Assembly (NCBI RefSeq): GCF_014851585.1
Contig: NZ_JACVAB010000001.1
Coordinates: 558,001-622,000, forward strand
Direction: 5' to 3'
Length of the DNA: 64,000 nucleotides
DNA from: Agrobacterium sp. AGB01
GTDB taxonomy: Bacteria; Pseudomonadota; Alphaproteobacteria; Rhizobiales; Rhizobiaceae
How positions within the stretch are numbered: the first letter of the stretch is position 1; each line of letters starts with the position of its first letter. The notes beneath the pieces are model-generated. The model had not been told where the DNA came from. It saw only the letters and a program-made list of their open reading frames with translations, and did not search any database. A program made the position numbers and the translations under genes. Below are positions 38,164 through 47,101 of this stretch, piece by piece.

Positions 38164-38901
38164 TTACGGTTCACGCGCAAGCAATTGGGTAAGACCCTCA
38201 ATAACACCATCGGCCATCGGTAATTTTACCATCATCAACCGATCATTTGTGTTGCCAAGCTGACGCAGCTCTTCCAGCGCATTGGCGACGATAATGCCGC
38301 GCACACCGGGAATTTCAAACATGGCGCGGTCGTTGCCGGTATCGCCAGCCACGATGATATCGCTTGGTGCGATGCCCAGCGATTTTGCAAGCCAAAGGGC
38401 TGCATAGCCCTTGTTGGCATTACGTGGCAGTACGTCCAGATCTCGACTGCTGGAGTACACGATCTGGGCTTGAAGCCCCGCATGTTCAAGCTGCTGTTGA
38501 ATGGCGGTAAGCGCATTCTGCGTTGAATCGTAAAGATACCAGCTTGATTTCAGCGCGTGCTGATACTCATCCGGCTGCTTCTTTATGCCGTCTACACCAG
38601 ACATGATGCGTTCGACGGAATGGCTATTAAATCCGTCGGCGATAGCCAAACTGAAGTTGTCGGAAATGCCGGTATTTGTCTTGTGGTGCAACATCGTGCC
38701 GACGCCACCAATAATGAAGTCCGGTTCGGGCAGGCCGGTTTCGTCAATCAGCGCAAGCTGGTCATCCACCAGACGACCGCTGTTGTAAACCAGTACCGGG
38801 CGAATATCGTCGGGCAGGGAATGCCAGAAACGCGCAAAGCGACGCGTCGCCTCCGGGTTTCCGACAACCGTGCCGTCAAGGTCAGTCGAAAAAAGCCGCA
38901 T
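38164..38901 (-). CDS. mfppA: Mannosylfructose-phosphate phosphatase
   Basis: The 245-residue HAD-superfamily protein (sucrose-phosphate-phosphatase-like branch) has the nucleophile motif FSTDLDGTVVGN, NSGRLVDDQ, and the final acidic motif IIVAGDTGNDRAMFEIPG. In Agrobacterium the homologous pair makes mannosylfructose, a compatible solute. Its ATG shares one base with the stop of the synthase gene (TGATG), so translation is probably coupled. Assignment relies on that pairing and family resemblance; sucrose-phosphate phosphatase is the alternative. Confidence 0.85.
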   Translation of the reverse strand: MRLFSTDLDGTVVGNPEATRRFARFWHSLPDDIRPVLVYNSGRLVDDQLALIDETGLPEPDFIIGGVGTMLHHKTNTGISDNFSLAIADGFNSHSVERIMSGVDGIKKQPDEYQHALKSSWYLYDSTQNALTAIQQQLEHAGLQAQIVYSSSRDLDVLPRNANKGYAALWLAKSLGIAPSDIIVAGDTGNDRAMFEIPGVRGIIVANALEELRQLGNTNDRLMMVKLPMADGVIEGLTQLLAREP

Positions 38902-40229
38902 CAGTCGCCGTCATTCCACGGTTCTGCCCAATCGGCTTCTTCCAGCACCGGCATCATGCTTCTCCCTTCCACCAGCGCCAGCACCTGCTGTGCAATGCCG
39001 GTCCAGGTAAACAAGCTGCGAGCCTTGTGGGCACCCATCCGCGACAGGCGGCCATAGAGCCTTTCATGTTTGAAGGGCTTCATCATGGTGATGCCCAGAT
39101 CCTCCTTGTCGAAAGGATCGGCAAACAGTGCGTGACGACCATAACTGACCGCCCGGAACAAACCACCATGAATGGTCACCACAGTTGGTGTGCCACTGGC
39201 CATTGCCTCAATGGCGGTCATCCCGAAAGGTTCGTAACGGCTGGAAAGAACAAACAAATCGGCTGCACGGTAAATATCTGGCAAATCCTCATCTGACACG
39301 TAGCCGGAGAATACGACCTTGTCCTGCAAACCGAGATCATCAACCCTCTGCTTGAGTTGGTTGAGGATTGTTGTTTCCTGCGGATCCATGTTCTCGCCGC
39401 CAACGGCCAGATGCAGGCGAGCTTCCGGTTCGCGTTCCGCAAGAACCGAAAAGCCGTCAATCAGCAAATCATAACCCTTGTTGGTCGCCAGCCGACCAAG
39501 CGCCAGCACGGTTTTGCCCTCGAAGCCAAAACGACTGCGCAGCATCTGACGGGATGCTTCTGACACAGGGAAAAAGCGGTTGTCATCATAACCGGGCGGA
39601 ATCATGTGCACTTGCTTGCGCTTGAGATTGTAGTCCTCAAGCAGCATGTCCAATTGTATGGGGGTCGTGGCGATCACCAGATCGCAGCTGCGATAGACGA
39701 TCAGCTCGTGCTGGATGCGTTCCTTGAAGTTGAACTCTAGGTCGAAACTATCTGCCTTCTCCGGATAGTCGGTCTCCATCTGGCGTTTTTTCCAGATGCC
39801 GAGGGAATGCGGCGTATGCAGGTGTGGCACCTTAAGCGCTTCGGACAAGCGTTGACCCGCGACACCGGCGTCCCAATAGTGACTGTTGATGAAGGAATAG
39901 GTGAGGTTGTTTTTCTTGATGAACCGCAGCGCATTCTCACACCATTCCATCATGTGGCGGTGCAGATATTCCTTGGGAATAAAATCGCTGCCGCCGCAGG
40001 GAATACGGACCACGCGAACGCGTTCGTCCACCTCGTCGAATTCCGGCTGATCTTCAAAGCGCCGTGTATAGAGGTCCACAGTATAGCCAAGCTGCCCAAG
40101 TTTTCGGGCAAGTTCAAGCACATAGACAACCTGGCCACCGGTGTCCGCGGCGCCCAGGGGAGGATGGGCGGCCACATAGCCATGGGTCGAAACGAGTGCA
40201 ATCCTTGGATAGCGATCCTGATCGGTCAT
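38901..40229 (-). CDS. mfpsA: Mannosylfructose-phosphate synthase (GT4 glycosyltransferase)
   Basis: From ATG 40229 (MTDQDRYPRIALVSTHGY) the enzyme has 442 residues; an ATG at 40289 adds a 20-residue AT-rich extension that looks non-coding. The GT4 features are VSTHGYVAAHPPLGAADTGGQVVYV (sugar acceptor loop), ALGRLATNKGYD (donor binding) and the E-x7-E motif in RYEPFGMTAIEAMASG. It joins GDP-mannose with fructose 6-phosphate; the phosphatase gene follows with a one-base overlap. The pair is best known from Agrobacterium; sucrose synthase/phosphate synthase is a weaker alternative. Confidence 0.87.
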   Translation of the reverse strand: MTDQDRYPRIALVSTHGYVAAHPPLGAADTGGQVVYVLELARKLGQLGYTVDLYTRRFEDQPEFDEVDERVRVVRIPCGGSDFIPKEYLHRHMMEWCENALRFIKKNNLTYSFINSHYWDAGVAGQRLSEALKVPHLHTPHSLGIWKKRQMETDYPEKADSFDLEFNFKERIQHELIVYRSCDLVIATTPIQLDMLLEDYNLKRKQVHMIPPGYDDNRFFPVSEASRQMLRSRFGFEGKTVLALGRLATNKGYDLLIDGFSVLAEREPEARLHLAVGGENMDPQETTILNQLKQRVDDLGLQDKVVFSGYVSDEDLPDIYRAADLFVLSSRYEPFGMTAIEAMASGTPTVVTIHGGLFRAVSYGRHALFADPFDKEDLGITMMKPFKHERLYGRLSRMGAHKARSLFTWTGIAQQVLALVEGRSMMPVLEEADWAEPWNDGD

Positions 40230-40355
40230 GGGAAATATACATCCATCTTGGTATAATTTTTCAACTAATGAATGCAAATGCGACTTCATTGAAAAAGTTC
40301 CATCGGAATGGTGCGATTTCTGGTTTTTTTGTATTTCAACATAAAAACGAAGATG

Positions 40356-41264
40356 TCATCGCTCCCAGTAAGGGACCGGCGCGTATAATGTTGTAAGGTA
40401 GTCGATGAACAGGCGCACTTTCGCAGGCAACAGTTTGCGACTGGAATAAATTGCCGACAGCGAGACGTTTTTCGATCCCTCATAATCAGGCAAAACCTGA
40501 ACGAGCGAACCGTCACGCAGTTCCTGCCCGATATCCCACGTGGAGCGCAGTGCAATGCCAAGACCGGCGATGACAGCTTCACGAATAACTTCACTCGAGT
40601 TGGTGACCAGCATGCCGTCGGGCCGCAGTGTCACAGCGCCATCCGGTCCCTCAAGCCGCCAACTGTCGTTGTTATGGGCCGGTAGACAACGATGGTGGGC
40701 AAGGTCGCTGATGTCCTTCGGCAGTCCGTGTGTCGCGATGTAGCTGCGGGAGGCGCACAATACGCGGCGAACCGGTGCAAGACGCCTCGCCACAAGGCTT
40801 GAATCATTAAGGTCGGCGATGCGGATGGCGAGATCAAAACCGCCGGCCACAAGATCGGTGAACTCGTCGCTTAGCACCAGATTGATGGCAAGGGCGGGAT
40901 TGGCATCCATGAATGGTTTGAGATGGGGTGCGATATGCAGGCGCCCGAACGAGGTGGGGGCCGAAATTTTCAACGAACCTGAAATGGCATTGGCGCGTCC
41001 GGCGACAAAATCCTCTGCCTCGCCCAGACTGACGAGAATGCCTTGAACGCGCTCATAAAAACCCTGACCCGCTTCGGTCAATGAAAGCTGACGGGTGGTG
41101 CGCTGGAAAAGACGGACGCCAAGGCGTTCTTCAAGACGTTTGATGCGTTTGGAAATAACCGCTGGCGAATACCCGAGGGAACGCGCTGCTTCTGACATGC
41201 TGCCGCATTGCGCCACGAGATTGAAGACTTCAAGGTCACCAAGATTGGTCAAAATCTTTTCCAT
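40356..41264 (-). CDS. LysR-type transcriptional regulator
   Basis: The 302-residue protein has the N-terminal HTH (GSMSEAARSLGYSPAVISKR, then IKRLEERLGVRLFQRTTRQL) and a LysR substrate domain starting near SGSLKISAPTSFGR. The latter style is that of the common single-gene AaeR/DsdC-like group acting on nearby or remote genes. No ligand is recognised. It sits upstream of a gene-poor gap and convergent to nothing obvious; the DUF4870 gene is divergent. Confidence 0.88.
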   Translation of the reverse strand: MEKILTNLGDLEVFNLVAQCGSMSEAARSLGYSPAVISKRIKRLEERLGVRLFQRTTRQLSLTEAGQGFYERVQGILVSLGEAEDFVAGRANAISGSLKISAPTSFGRLHIAPHLKPFMDANPALAINLVLSDEFTDLVAGGFDLAIRIADLNDSSLVARRLAPVRRVLCASRSYIATHGLPKDISDLAHHRCLPAHNNDSWRLEGPDGAVTLRPDGMLVTNSSEVIREAVIAGLGIALRSTWDIGQELRDGSLVQVLPDYEGSKNVSLSAIYSSRKLLPAKVRLFIDYLTTLYAPVPYWER

Positions 41265-41417
41265 TTATGCCGGAACGGTCATCAATCCAATAGCAGCAAT
41301 TGCTAGCCACGTCATCGGTCAGGCAAAGACGTTCCCGACAAGTCAATCTGGTAAAATTCCAAACACGCCCTAAATGTTGTAGGCGGAAGCAAATGTTATG
41401 AATAGCGGAGGTATTTC

Positions 41418-41798
41418 ATGGCAGACCCTATGTCCAACGAACCGGTACGCTCGCCTGACGATAACTGGCTCGAACCTGGCAAAACCAACATCCAGCTTGT
41501 TTACATATTGTATCTGCTCAGCTTCGTAGTCGGCATTACCAGCATTGTCGGAGTTGTTATCGCCTATCTGAACAAGACAAAGGCGACCGGCTGGATGCAG
41601 TCGCATTACACCTGGGCTATCAGGACCTTCTGGATAGGCATTCTCTACGGCTTCATTTCGCTGATGCTGACAGTCGTTTTCATCGGTTTTCTGGGCATGC
41701 TGGCCACGATTATCTGGGTCGTTGTCCGTTGTGTCGTGGGACTGCAAAAAGCCGGTAATCAGGAACCGATCGCCGATCCCTACAAGTGGTTGATCTGA
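41418..41798 (+). CDS. DUF4870-type small membrane protein
   Basis: The 126-residue protein starts at ATG 41418 behind GCGGAGG. After an N-terminal polar stretch it has three or four hydrophobic helices (QLVYILYLLSFVVGITSIVG, FIGFLGMLATIIWVVVRCVV) and a conserved-looking WMQSHYTWAIRTFWIG segment between spans. This matches the layout of the DUF4870/Tic20-like inner-membrane family. Its function is unknown. Confidence 0.8.
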   Translation: MADPMSNEPVRSPDDNWLEPGKTNIQLVYILYLLSFVVGITSIVGVVIAYLNKTKATGWMQSHYTWAIRTFWIGILYGFISLMLTVVFIGFLGMLATIIWVVVRCVVGLQKAGNQEPIADPYKWLI

Positions 41799-41869
41799 AG
41801 AATAATTCACCCGGCGCCAAAATCGCAAAACCATGACAGGGCGTCGTCCACCCTGTCATGGCTGGTGCG

Positions 41870-42568
41870 TCAACCACCGAAAATGGTGCGCAGAATATCA
41901 ATGCCGCGATCGTTGAACGATACGTTGCCCTGCTTGTTACCCGGACCGACAACGATGACCTTCGTGCCAATATCGGCGCGGGCATACAGATGTTCGACAT
42001 CCTTGTTCATCATACGGATGCAGCCGGACGACATATTCAGACCGATTGTCCACGGCTGGTTTGTGCCGTGAATACGGAAGATGGTGTCGCGTCCGCCCTG
42101 ATAGAGATAAAGCGCGCGTGCGCCGAGCGGATTGTCTTCGCCACCCATTTGAACGGCTGGCAGAATGCGGCCTTTCGCGGCTTCGCGGCGTCGCATTTCA
42201 GCGGGCGGGGTCCATGTTGGCCATTCCGCCTTACGGCCGACCTTTACAACACCGGACCAGCCAAAACCATCGCGTCCGACGCCAATGCCGTAGCGGGTCG
42301 CGCGGTTCTTGCCTTCAACGAAATAGAGAAACTTATTGTTGGTATCGACGATGATCGTGCCGGGCGTTTCGCTGGTGGAAAGACGAACTACGCGGCGTTT
42401 GTACTTTTCCTCAACTTGCTTTTTCTGGATTGCCACCGGCTGGACATCGGTCCCTGCGGGTACGTTCAATGCCTTGTCGGCGAGTGTGACTGCCTGTGCG
42501 GATGGTACGGAAATCACAGCCAGTGCTGCCATCCCCATGGCTGATGCAAGAAGATCTCTTCGGTTCAT
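41870..42568 (-). CDS. L,D-transpeptidase (YkuD family), copy 1
   Basis: The 232-residue protein has an N-terminal signal sequence ([20 protein letters not shown], then VPSAQA) that may be Tat-like because of the adjacent arginines. The YkuD catalytic domain includes the [10 protein letters not shown] segment and the SSGCIRM motif with the active-site Cys. It forms 3-3 peptidoglycan cross-links or anchors outer-membrane proteins. A second, related gene lies next to it on the same strand, 134 bp upstream. Confidence 0.92.
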   Translation of the reverse strand: MNRRDLLASAMGMAALAVISVPSAQAVTLADKALNVPAGTDVQPVAIQKKQVEEKYKRRVVRLSTSETPGTIIVDTNNKFLYFVEGKNRATRYGIGVGRDGFGWSGVVKVGRKAEWPTWTPPAEMRRREAAKGRILPAVQMGGEDNPLGARALYLYQGGRDTIFRIHGTNQPWTIGLNMSSGCIRMMNKDVEHLYARADIGTKVIVVGPGNKQGNVSFNDRGIDILRTIFGG

Positions 42569-42702
42569 CTATGCTCCCCTCAAACCTGATACAGGCTGAA
42601 GTTAGCCAAGCCGCCCATGAACGCAAGTCTAAACGTGCATGCGTTCCGGCAATACACGCTATACTGCCGGAATGTCGTGTTCTGTTTGTCGGATTTAAAG
42701 CC

Positions 42703-43479
42703 TTACATGACGATAACCTTGGTGCCGACATTGACGCGCTCATAGAGGTCGGTCACGTCCTCATTGCGCATGCGGATGCAACCGGACGAATTGTTGCTGC
42801 CGATTGTCCATGGCTGGTTGGTGCCGTGAATGCGGTAGAGGGTCGAGCCGAGATACATGGCGCGTGCACCCATTGGATTTTGCGGACCACCCTCCATGAA
42901 TGCTGGCAGATAATGACCCTTTGCCGCTTCGCGGGTGATCATTTCTTTCGGTGGTGTCCAGCTTGGCCATTCCGCTTTGCGGGTAACCTGGTGGGTGCCC
43001 GCCCATTCAAAGCCGGGTTTGCCAACGCCAACGCCGTAACGACGTGCCTTGCCATCGGCCAGAACCAGATAGAGGAAACGGTTCGGCGTATCGATAACGA
43101 TTGTGCCGGTCGGATGCTGTGTCTGGTAGGATACGATCTGTGGCAGGAACTGCGGCGCGATCTGTGCCTTGGCCGGTGAATTTGGTCGTACAGCAACCTG
43201 CTGCACACCGGCCGGACGCTGGCTTGTCACGCCATTATACTGGCGGGTTGGACGAACATTGACCGCCTGCTGGCGCTGGTAAACCGGCTGACGTACCGTC
43301 TGGCGCTGTGGTACCACCACAGGACGTGCACTCCCGCCACCAAGCTGCATCAGCCACGGTGCCGAAAGATCGGGGCTGACAATAACCGGAGGCCGTTCGC
43401 GATAGCGGTCATTTGCCAAAGCGGCTGAAGAAAAGACAGAAACAAGGCTTAATGCCAGACATAGAGACTTCATCGTCAT
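42703..43479 (-). CDS. L,D-transpeptidase (YkuD family), copy 2
   Basis: The 258-residue protein has a signal peptide (MTMKSLCLALSLVSVFSSAA, cleaved near ALA-ND), then a proline- and glutamine-rich linker of about 80 residues and the YkuD domain with [10 protein letters not shown] and SSGCIRM. The catalytic Cys motif is intact. The linker QRQTVRQPVYQRQQ is longer than that of the neighbouring copy and may reach the peptidoglycan from the membrane. Start ATG 43479 has a second in-frame ATG two codons later. Confidence 0.9.
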   Translation of the reverse strand: MTMKSLCLALSLVSVFSSAALANDRYRERPPVIVSPDLSAPWLMQLGGGSARPVVVPQRQTVRQPVYQRQQAVNVRPTRQYNGVTSQRPAGVQQVAVRPNSPAKAQIAPQFLPQIVSYQTQHPTGTIVIDTPNRFLYLVLADGKARRYGVGVGKPGFEWAGTHQVTRKAEWPSWTPPKEMITREAAKGHYLPAFMEGGPQNPMGARAMYLGSTLYRIHGTNQPWTIGSNNSSGCIRMRNEDVTDLYERVNVGTKVIVM

Positions 43480-43665
43480 CGGATCTACTCGTTACATGCA
43501 CCGAAACATGTTTCGACGTTCTCACTTTCGGACAAGCGAATGGTAAATGCCGATTAATTAAAACAGGCGTGATCATGGAAACCTTGTCGTAAGGTTACCG
43601 CGGGGTTTTGAAACAGGGTGAATCAATGGTAATTCCATGGTGATTTGCACGAGGGATGGCATCAG

Positions 43666-44295
43666 ATGAGTGAAAATGGGCTTCTGACGGGTCCGGATGG
43701 ACAAGTGCGCTGCTCGTGGCATCAGGGGCTTGAAGATTACCGTCACTACCATGATGAAGAGTGGGGCAAGCCTGTGGTCGATGATATCAGGCTTTTTGAG
43801 AAAATCTGTCTTGAAGGCTTTCAGTCTGGCCTGTCCTGGCTGACGATCCTGCGCAAGCGCGAGGCGTTCCGCGCGGCCTTCAGTGGGTTCGATTTTTCCA
43901 TCGTTGCAGCTTTCACTGAGGATGATGTGAACAGGTGCCTGGCCGACAAAGGCATTGTGCGGCATCGCGGTAAGATTGTTTCCACCATCAACAATGCGCG
44001 ACGTGCGCTGGACCTGAAACAGGAATTTGGCACGCTGGCCCATTATTTCTGGAGTTATGAACCGTCTGCGGACCAGCGTCCGGCGGTGTTCGATTATCAG
44101 GAACTGAGAGCCAACCCGACAACACCAACCTCGGTGCGATTGTCTAAAGACCTGAAAAAACGTGGCTGGACATTTGTCGGCCCGACCACCGTTTATGCTT
44201 TCATGCAGGCCATGGGCATGGTCAATGATCATATCGAGGGTTGTTATTGCCGGAACCGGGTGGAAAAACTGCGCGCGGAGTTTGTACGTCCTTGA
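43666..44295 (+). CDS. tag: DNA-3-methyladenine glycosylase I
   Basis: From ATG 43666 (GAGGGA upstream) the protein has 209 residues. It begins with the Cys of the zinc site (CSWHQGLEDYRHYHDEEWG) and has the helical core FEKICLEGFQSGLSWLTILR and the C-terminal MVNDHIEGCYCR with the remaining His and Cys ligands. It removes 3-methyladenine from alkylated DNA. The stop overlaps the probable TTG start of the next gene. Confidence 0.95.
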   Translation: MSENGLLTGPDGQVRCSWHQGLEDYRHYHDEEWGKPVVDDIRLFEKICLEGFQSGLSWLTILRKREAFRAAFSGFDFSIVAAFTEDDVNRCLADKGIVRHRGKIVSTINNARRALDLKQEFGTLAHYFWSYEPSADQRPAVFDYQELRANPTTPTSVRLSKDLKKRGWTFVGPTTVYAFMQAMGMVNDHIEGCYCRNRVEKLRAEFVRP

Positions 44296-44735
44296 GCGAC
44301 GAGTTGAAAAAACGCCAGTTTCTGATGTTGCTTCTTGCATCATGTGCAGCGCCAATCACGGCAGTGGCACAAGATGAGAGGCCGTCATGGCTCAACCCTG
44401 GCGAAGTGCTGAAAGATCTTGGCTCTTTTGCGCCGGGAGGTCTGCATGTCGGCGGCTGGACGCGTCAAGGCAGAGGCAATGTCTACCGTCTCAATGTCAA
44501 GTCGGGCGACGCCATGCGGATCACGCTGACGTCCTCGAGCGAATTCTTGAATTTTGCGGTTTTCGATATGGCCGATCCCGATGACGACGCAATTTTTTTC
44601 AGTGATGCCGGGGTGAAGGTCGCCACTCTAAAGGCTGACAAGGATAGCTGGTGGCTTATCCGTCCCATTCTTATCCTCAGTGCACCACGCCGCGGGTTGG
44701 GTGCACATTACGATTTACGTATCGAGAAAAACTGA
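44292..44735 (+). CDS. Small exported hypothetical protein downstream of tag
   Basis: The 147-residue ORF has an N-terminal signal peptide (KKRQFLMLLLASCAAPITAV, with cleavage near AVA-QD). The likely start is TTG 44292, overlapping the tag stop by four bases (TTGA). The mature protein is a beta-rich domain (GGLHVGGWTRQGRGNVYRLN, then VKSGDAMRITLTSSSEFL) that could be a periplasmic PPC-like or lectin-like fold, a guess. It is translationally coupled to tag by position, but no functional tie is known. Confidence 0.65.
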   Translation: MSDELKKRQFLMLLLASCAAPITAVAQDERPSWLNPGEVLKDLGSFAPGGLHVGGWTRQGRGNVYRLNVKSGDAMRITLTSSSEFLNFAVFDMADPDDDAIFFSDAGVKVATLKADKDSWWLIRPILILSAPRRGLGAHYDLRIEKN

Positions 44736-44766
44736 CGCCGATGCCTGCGTCTTTACTGATATGAGG

Positions 44767-44798
44767 GGGAATGCGCCCGTCAGGCGCATTCCCTTTTT
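44767..44798 (+). terminator. Rho-independent terminator of the tag operon
   Basis: GGGAATGCGCC (44767-44777) pairs with GGCGCATTCCC (44783-44793) around CGTCA, followed by TTTTT. It is 31 bp after the stop of the exported protein. Confidence 0.9.
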
Positions 44799-44803
44799 AT
44801 CGT

Positions 44804-45172
44804 TTAGTGGCCTTTGCTTTTCAGCCATTCCTTCATCATGGCAATCTCGCCTTCCTGCGCCTTGACGACCTCTTCGGCCAGCTTGCGAATTTCAGGATCC
44901 TTGCCGTATTGCAGCTCAATGCGGGCCATATCGATAGCGCCCTGATGGTGCGGGATCATGCCCCGTACGAAATCCACGTCGGCATCACCGGTAAATTCCA
45001 GGGACATGTCGCCGTGCATCTTGTCATTCGCTTCCATGAACGCCTTGGTCGATGGGCTCTCTTGCGTTTGGGCCGCCGCGCCATGACCGGCATGGCTGTT
45101 GGTGTCTTGCGCCAAGGTTTGGCCAGCGAGCATCGCAGCAAAGGCTGCCGTCAAAAGAAGTGTTTTGGTCAT
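44804..45172 (-). CDS. DUF305-family exported protein
   Basis: The 122-residue protein has a signal peptide ([22 protein letters not shown]) and the DUF305 motif [21 protein letters not shown], whose paired histidines are suggestive of metal binding. DUF305 proteins include copper-binding members in cyanobacteria and others in metal-resistance clusters. The mature N-terminus carries HAGHG. The gene lies downstream of, and on the same strand as, a His/Cys-rich exported ORF. Confidence 0.85.
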   Translation of the reverse strand: MTKTLLLTAAFAAMLAGQTLAQDTNSHAGHGAAAQTQESPSTKAFMEANDKMHGDMSLEFTGDADVDFVRGMIPHHQGAIDMARIELQYGKDPEIRKLAEEVVKAQEGEIAMMKEWLKSKGH

Positions 45173-45248
45173 GAGTATAAATCCTGAGTTCTCATTGTTT
45201 CAGGGTAAAGCGGATGATACGCGGTTTTGATTTTGAACGATGAAAAAA

Positions 45249-45629
45249 TCAGGATCGGGGAGGCGGGATCGGTGGCGCAGAGCCGGAGGTCAGGAAAACG
45301 TCACCAAAATCCGGTGTGGGATAGGCGAAGATGTGTTTTCCACTCTCGAAAACAGTGATGTGCGGTGCTGTCGTCAGACAGGCGGTACACAAGTTACTGT
45401 GTTTCATGTCTCCGCGGTGCGGGCAGGGTTCGCCTTTCTGGGTCGCCTGCTGCTGATGCGCGGAAGTGTGGTCGAGCTTTTTATGATCTGAATGTGAGGA
45501 TTTATCGCCTCTCATGTCCTGCATGATGGGGCGAACGTTCATCGGCTCAATGAGAAAAGCAGACTGTGCCGGGATCGACCCGTAAAACAGCCATGCCAAG
45601 ATCATCAATGCTTTTGCCGCAAATCGCAT
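45249..45629 (-). CDS. His/Cys-rich exported protein, DUF2946-like
   Basis: The 126-residue protein has an N-terminal hydrophobic signal, then a His-rich stretch (HSDHKKLDHTSAHQQQ), CPHRGDMKHSNLCTACLTT and a proline-rich end (PPIPPPRS). The Cys/His layout and the C-terminal prolines resemble the DUF2946 group, often encoded near copper genes. Together with the DUF305 gene 76 bp downstream it suggests a small metal-response pair; this is inferred. Confidence 0.7.
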   Translation of the reverse strand: MRFAAKALMILAWLFYGSIPAQSAFLIEPMNVRPIMQDMRGDKSSHSDHKKLDHTSAHQQQATQKGEPCPHRGDMKHSNLCTACLTTAPHITVFESGKHIFAYPTPDFGDVFLTSGSAPPIPPPRS

Positions 45630-45650
45630 AGGCTGATTTAAAGCCGGCGA

Positions 45651-46415
45651 TCAGCGCACGTCAACAGCAATCACCTTGTGCACGACTTTGTAATCGCGGC
45701 TCTCTTCACCCAATGGCACCACCGGCCATACCCAGTTTGAAACAGGTGTTGGCGTTTCCACGCCATACAGCAGATCAACGGTTTCATGGGTGTTTCCGTT
45801 ACGATCGATAACCGTGTAGTCCGTGTCGGTCAGCAGACAGACTGCGCAGGGCAGGTTTTCCAACCCCTCGACATGCGCTTTGATCAGCCGGGGTAGAACG
45901 TCCTGTTCTCTGGCTTCCAGTCCGTGTTTGGACAGTCGGTCGCGGGCACCGGTTCCAATCTGTGAAAGCACATTGGCTGAAACGACAAAATCGAGATAGG
46001 GCACCAGCCGCAGAAACCCCAATGGCTCACAGGGTCGATCTTCCGCTGCATCTTCATAACCGGAGAGGTCGCGGTAAACGAAGCGCAGGTTTTTCAATTT
46101 GCGGAATGATTGTTCCAGCTTCACGCTGGCCGGGTGGACAAGATCTATCAACACGACGGTGTCGAACAGTCGACAGAGCTCTCTGACGGGCACATCTCGC
46201 CAAAGGCCGGAGCCCAGCACGACAGCGGTTCGTCGTTGCCGCAGTTTAGCAGCGCGTTCTAGTATGGTGCGTTTGCAGTTTTCTTCATGCGCCTTCCAGT
46301 CCTGTGTGCAGCGTTTGGCACGCGCCCACAGGTTTATGCTGTAACGAATATAAGGCCGGAACTCCCGTGGAGTGACGGCGAACGTGGCAGCATAATGGAT
46401 GGCTTCGAGAATCAT
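45651..46415 (-). CDS. Unknown protein with a Rossmann-like core
   Basis: The 254-residue protein starts at ATG 46415 (AAAGG upstream); an earlier GTG at 46496 is open but lies in the spacer before the next gene. Central features are TAVVLGSGLWRDVPVRELCR, FDTVVLIDLVHPASVKLEQS and FVVSANVLSQI. These resemble a SAM-methyltransferase-like fold in which GSG and the following Asp would bind the cofactor, but the assignment is tentative. I do not recognise the family. It ends 22 bp before the His/Cys-rich gene, so it may be in the same transcript. Confidence 0.6.
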   Translation of the reverse strand: MILEAIHYAATFAVTPREFRPYIRYSINLWARAKRCTQDWKAHEENCKRTILERAAKLRQRRTAVVLGSGLWRDVPVRELCRLFDTVVLIDLVHPASVKLEQSFRKLKNLRFVYRDLSGYEDAAEDRPCEPLGFLRLVPYLDFVVSANVLSQIGTGARDRLSKHGLEAREQDVLPRLIKAHVEGLENLPCAVCLLTDTDYTVIDRNGNTHETVDLLYGVETPTPVSNWVWPVVPLGEESRDYKVVHKVIAVDVR

Positions 46416-46497
46416 GATGCCTTTATCGGGTTTTTGCAGGGTGTTTGAAAGAATTTGCTGGCGGTAGCCGCGCTCGAATTGAGCGCGGCGTAACACG

Positions 46498-46743
46498 TCA
46501 GGCGCGGTGAGGGGCTACCAAAAGCCCGACGATCCTGCGCACCAGCGGCAGCACAAGAAGAAGCGTCGGGAAGGCAACCATCCACGACAGGCCCCATGCC
46601 GACATCCATTCACGTGCCGAGAAATCGCTGATACCGACCGCCTTGACGGTGGCAATCAGCGACACAATGAAGGTCATGATGATCGAGAGGATCAAAGGTG
46701 TCAGAAGCGCACCATATTTCGCGGGTAAGCGTGACAGTTTCAT
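46498..46743 (-). CDS. DUF2798-type small membrane protein
   Basis: The 81-residue protein has two hydrophobic segments (ALLTPLILSIIMTFIVSLIA and WMVAFPTLLLVLPLVRRIVG) joined by a polar turn (SDFSAREWMSAWGLS). This matches the two-span layout of DUF2798. No enzyme or transport function is known. It is upstream of the unknown 254-residue gene on the minus strand. Confidence 0.78.
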   Translation of the reverse strand: MKLSRLPAKYGALLTPLILSIIMTFIVSLIATVKAVGISDFSAREWMSAWGLSWMVAFPTLLLVLPLVRRIVGLLVAPHRA

Positions 46744-47101
46744 AAAGCTTCGCTTTCTGGAAATTCGTCTTCATGGACAGCACCTTGGATAAGCGCCCTC
46801 CGGATGACGAAGGGTTAGGTGCGTTGCTTGACGTCAGACGCTTACGGTTGCTGCATGCAACGGGCAAGCGACTAACAGATGGTCTGGCGCTTCGCAAGCG
46901 CTAAGGATGCAGGAAGCCGTCCTGATAAGAGCGGCTTTGGGTCGATCCATTGCCGCGACAAAATCCAATCGTCAGGACCTGTGCTGATTTATCGACCGCT
47001 GGCCCATTCTCTGTGGCTAGATTGGTCGTGTTCGTGCTTGCCGCATGCAGTCCGATCCTCTAATAACCGGCATTATCCTGAAGAAGACCGGAATGGTAAA
47101 A
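46744..47101. other. Divergent intergenic region upstream of hisS
   Basis: About 358 bp between the DUF2798 gene and hisS. I see no convincing ORF and no clear terminator. A short self-complementary GCGCTTCGCAAGCGC lies near 46888-46902. It must hold the hisS promoter, but no T-box or attenuator is evident. Confidence 0.5.
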
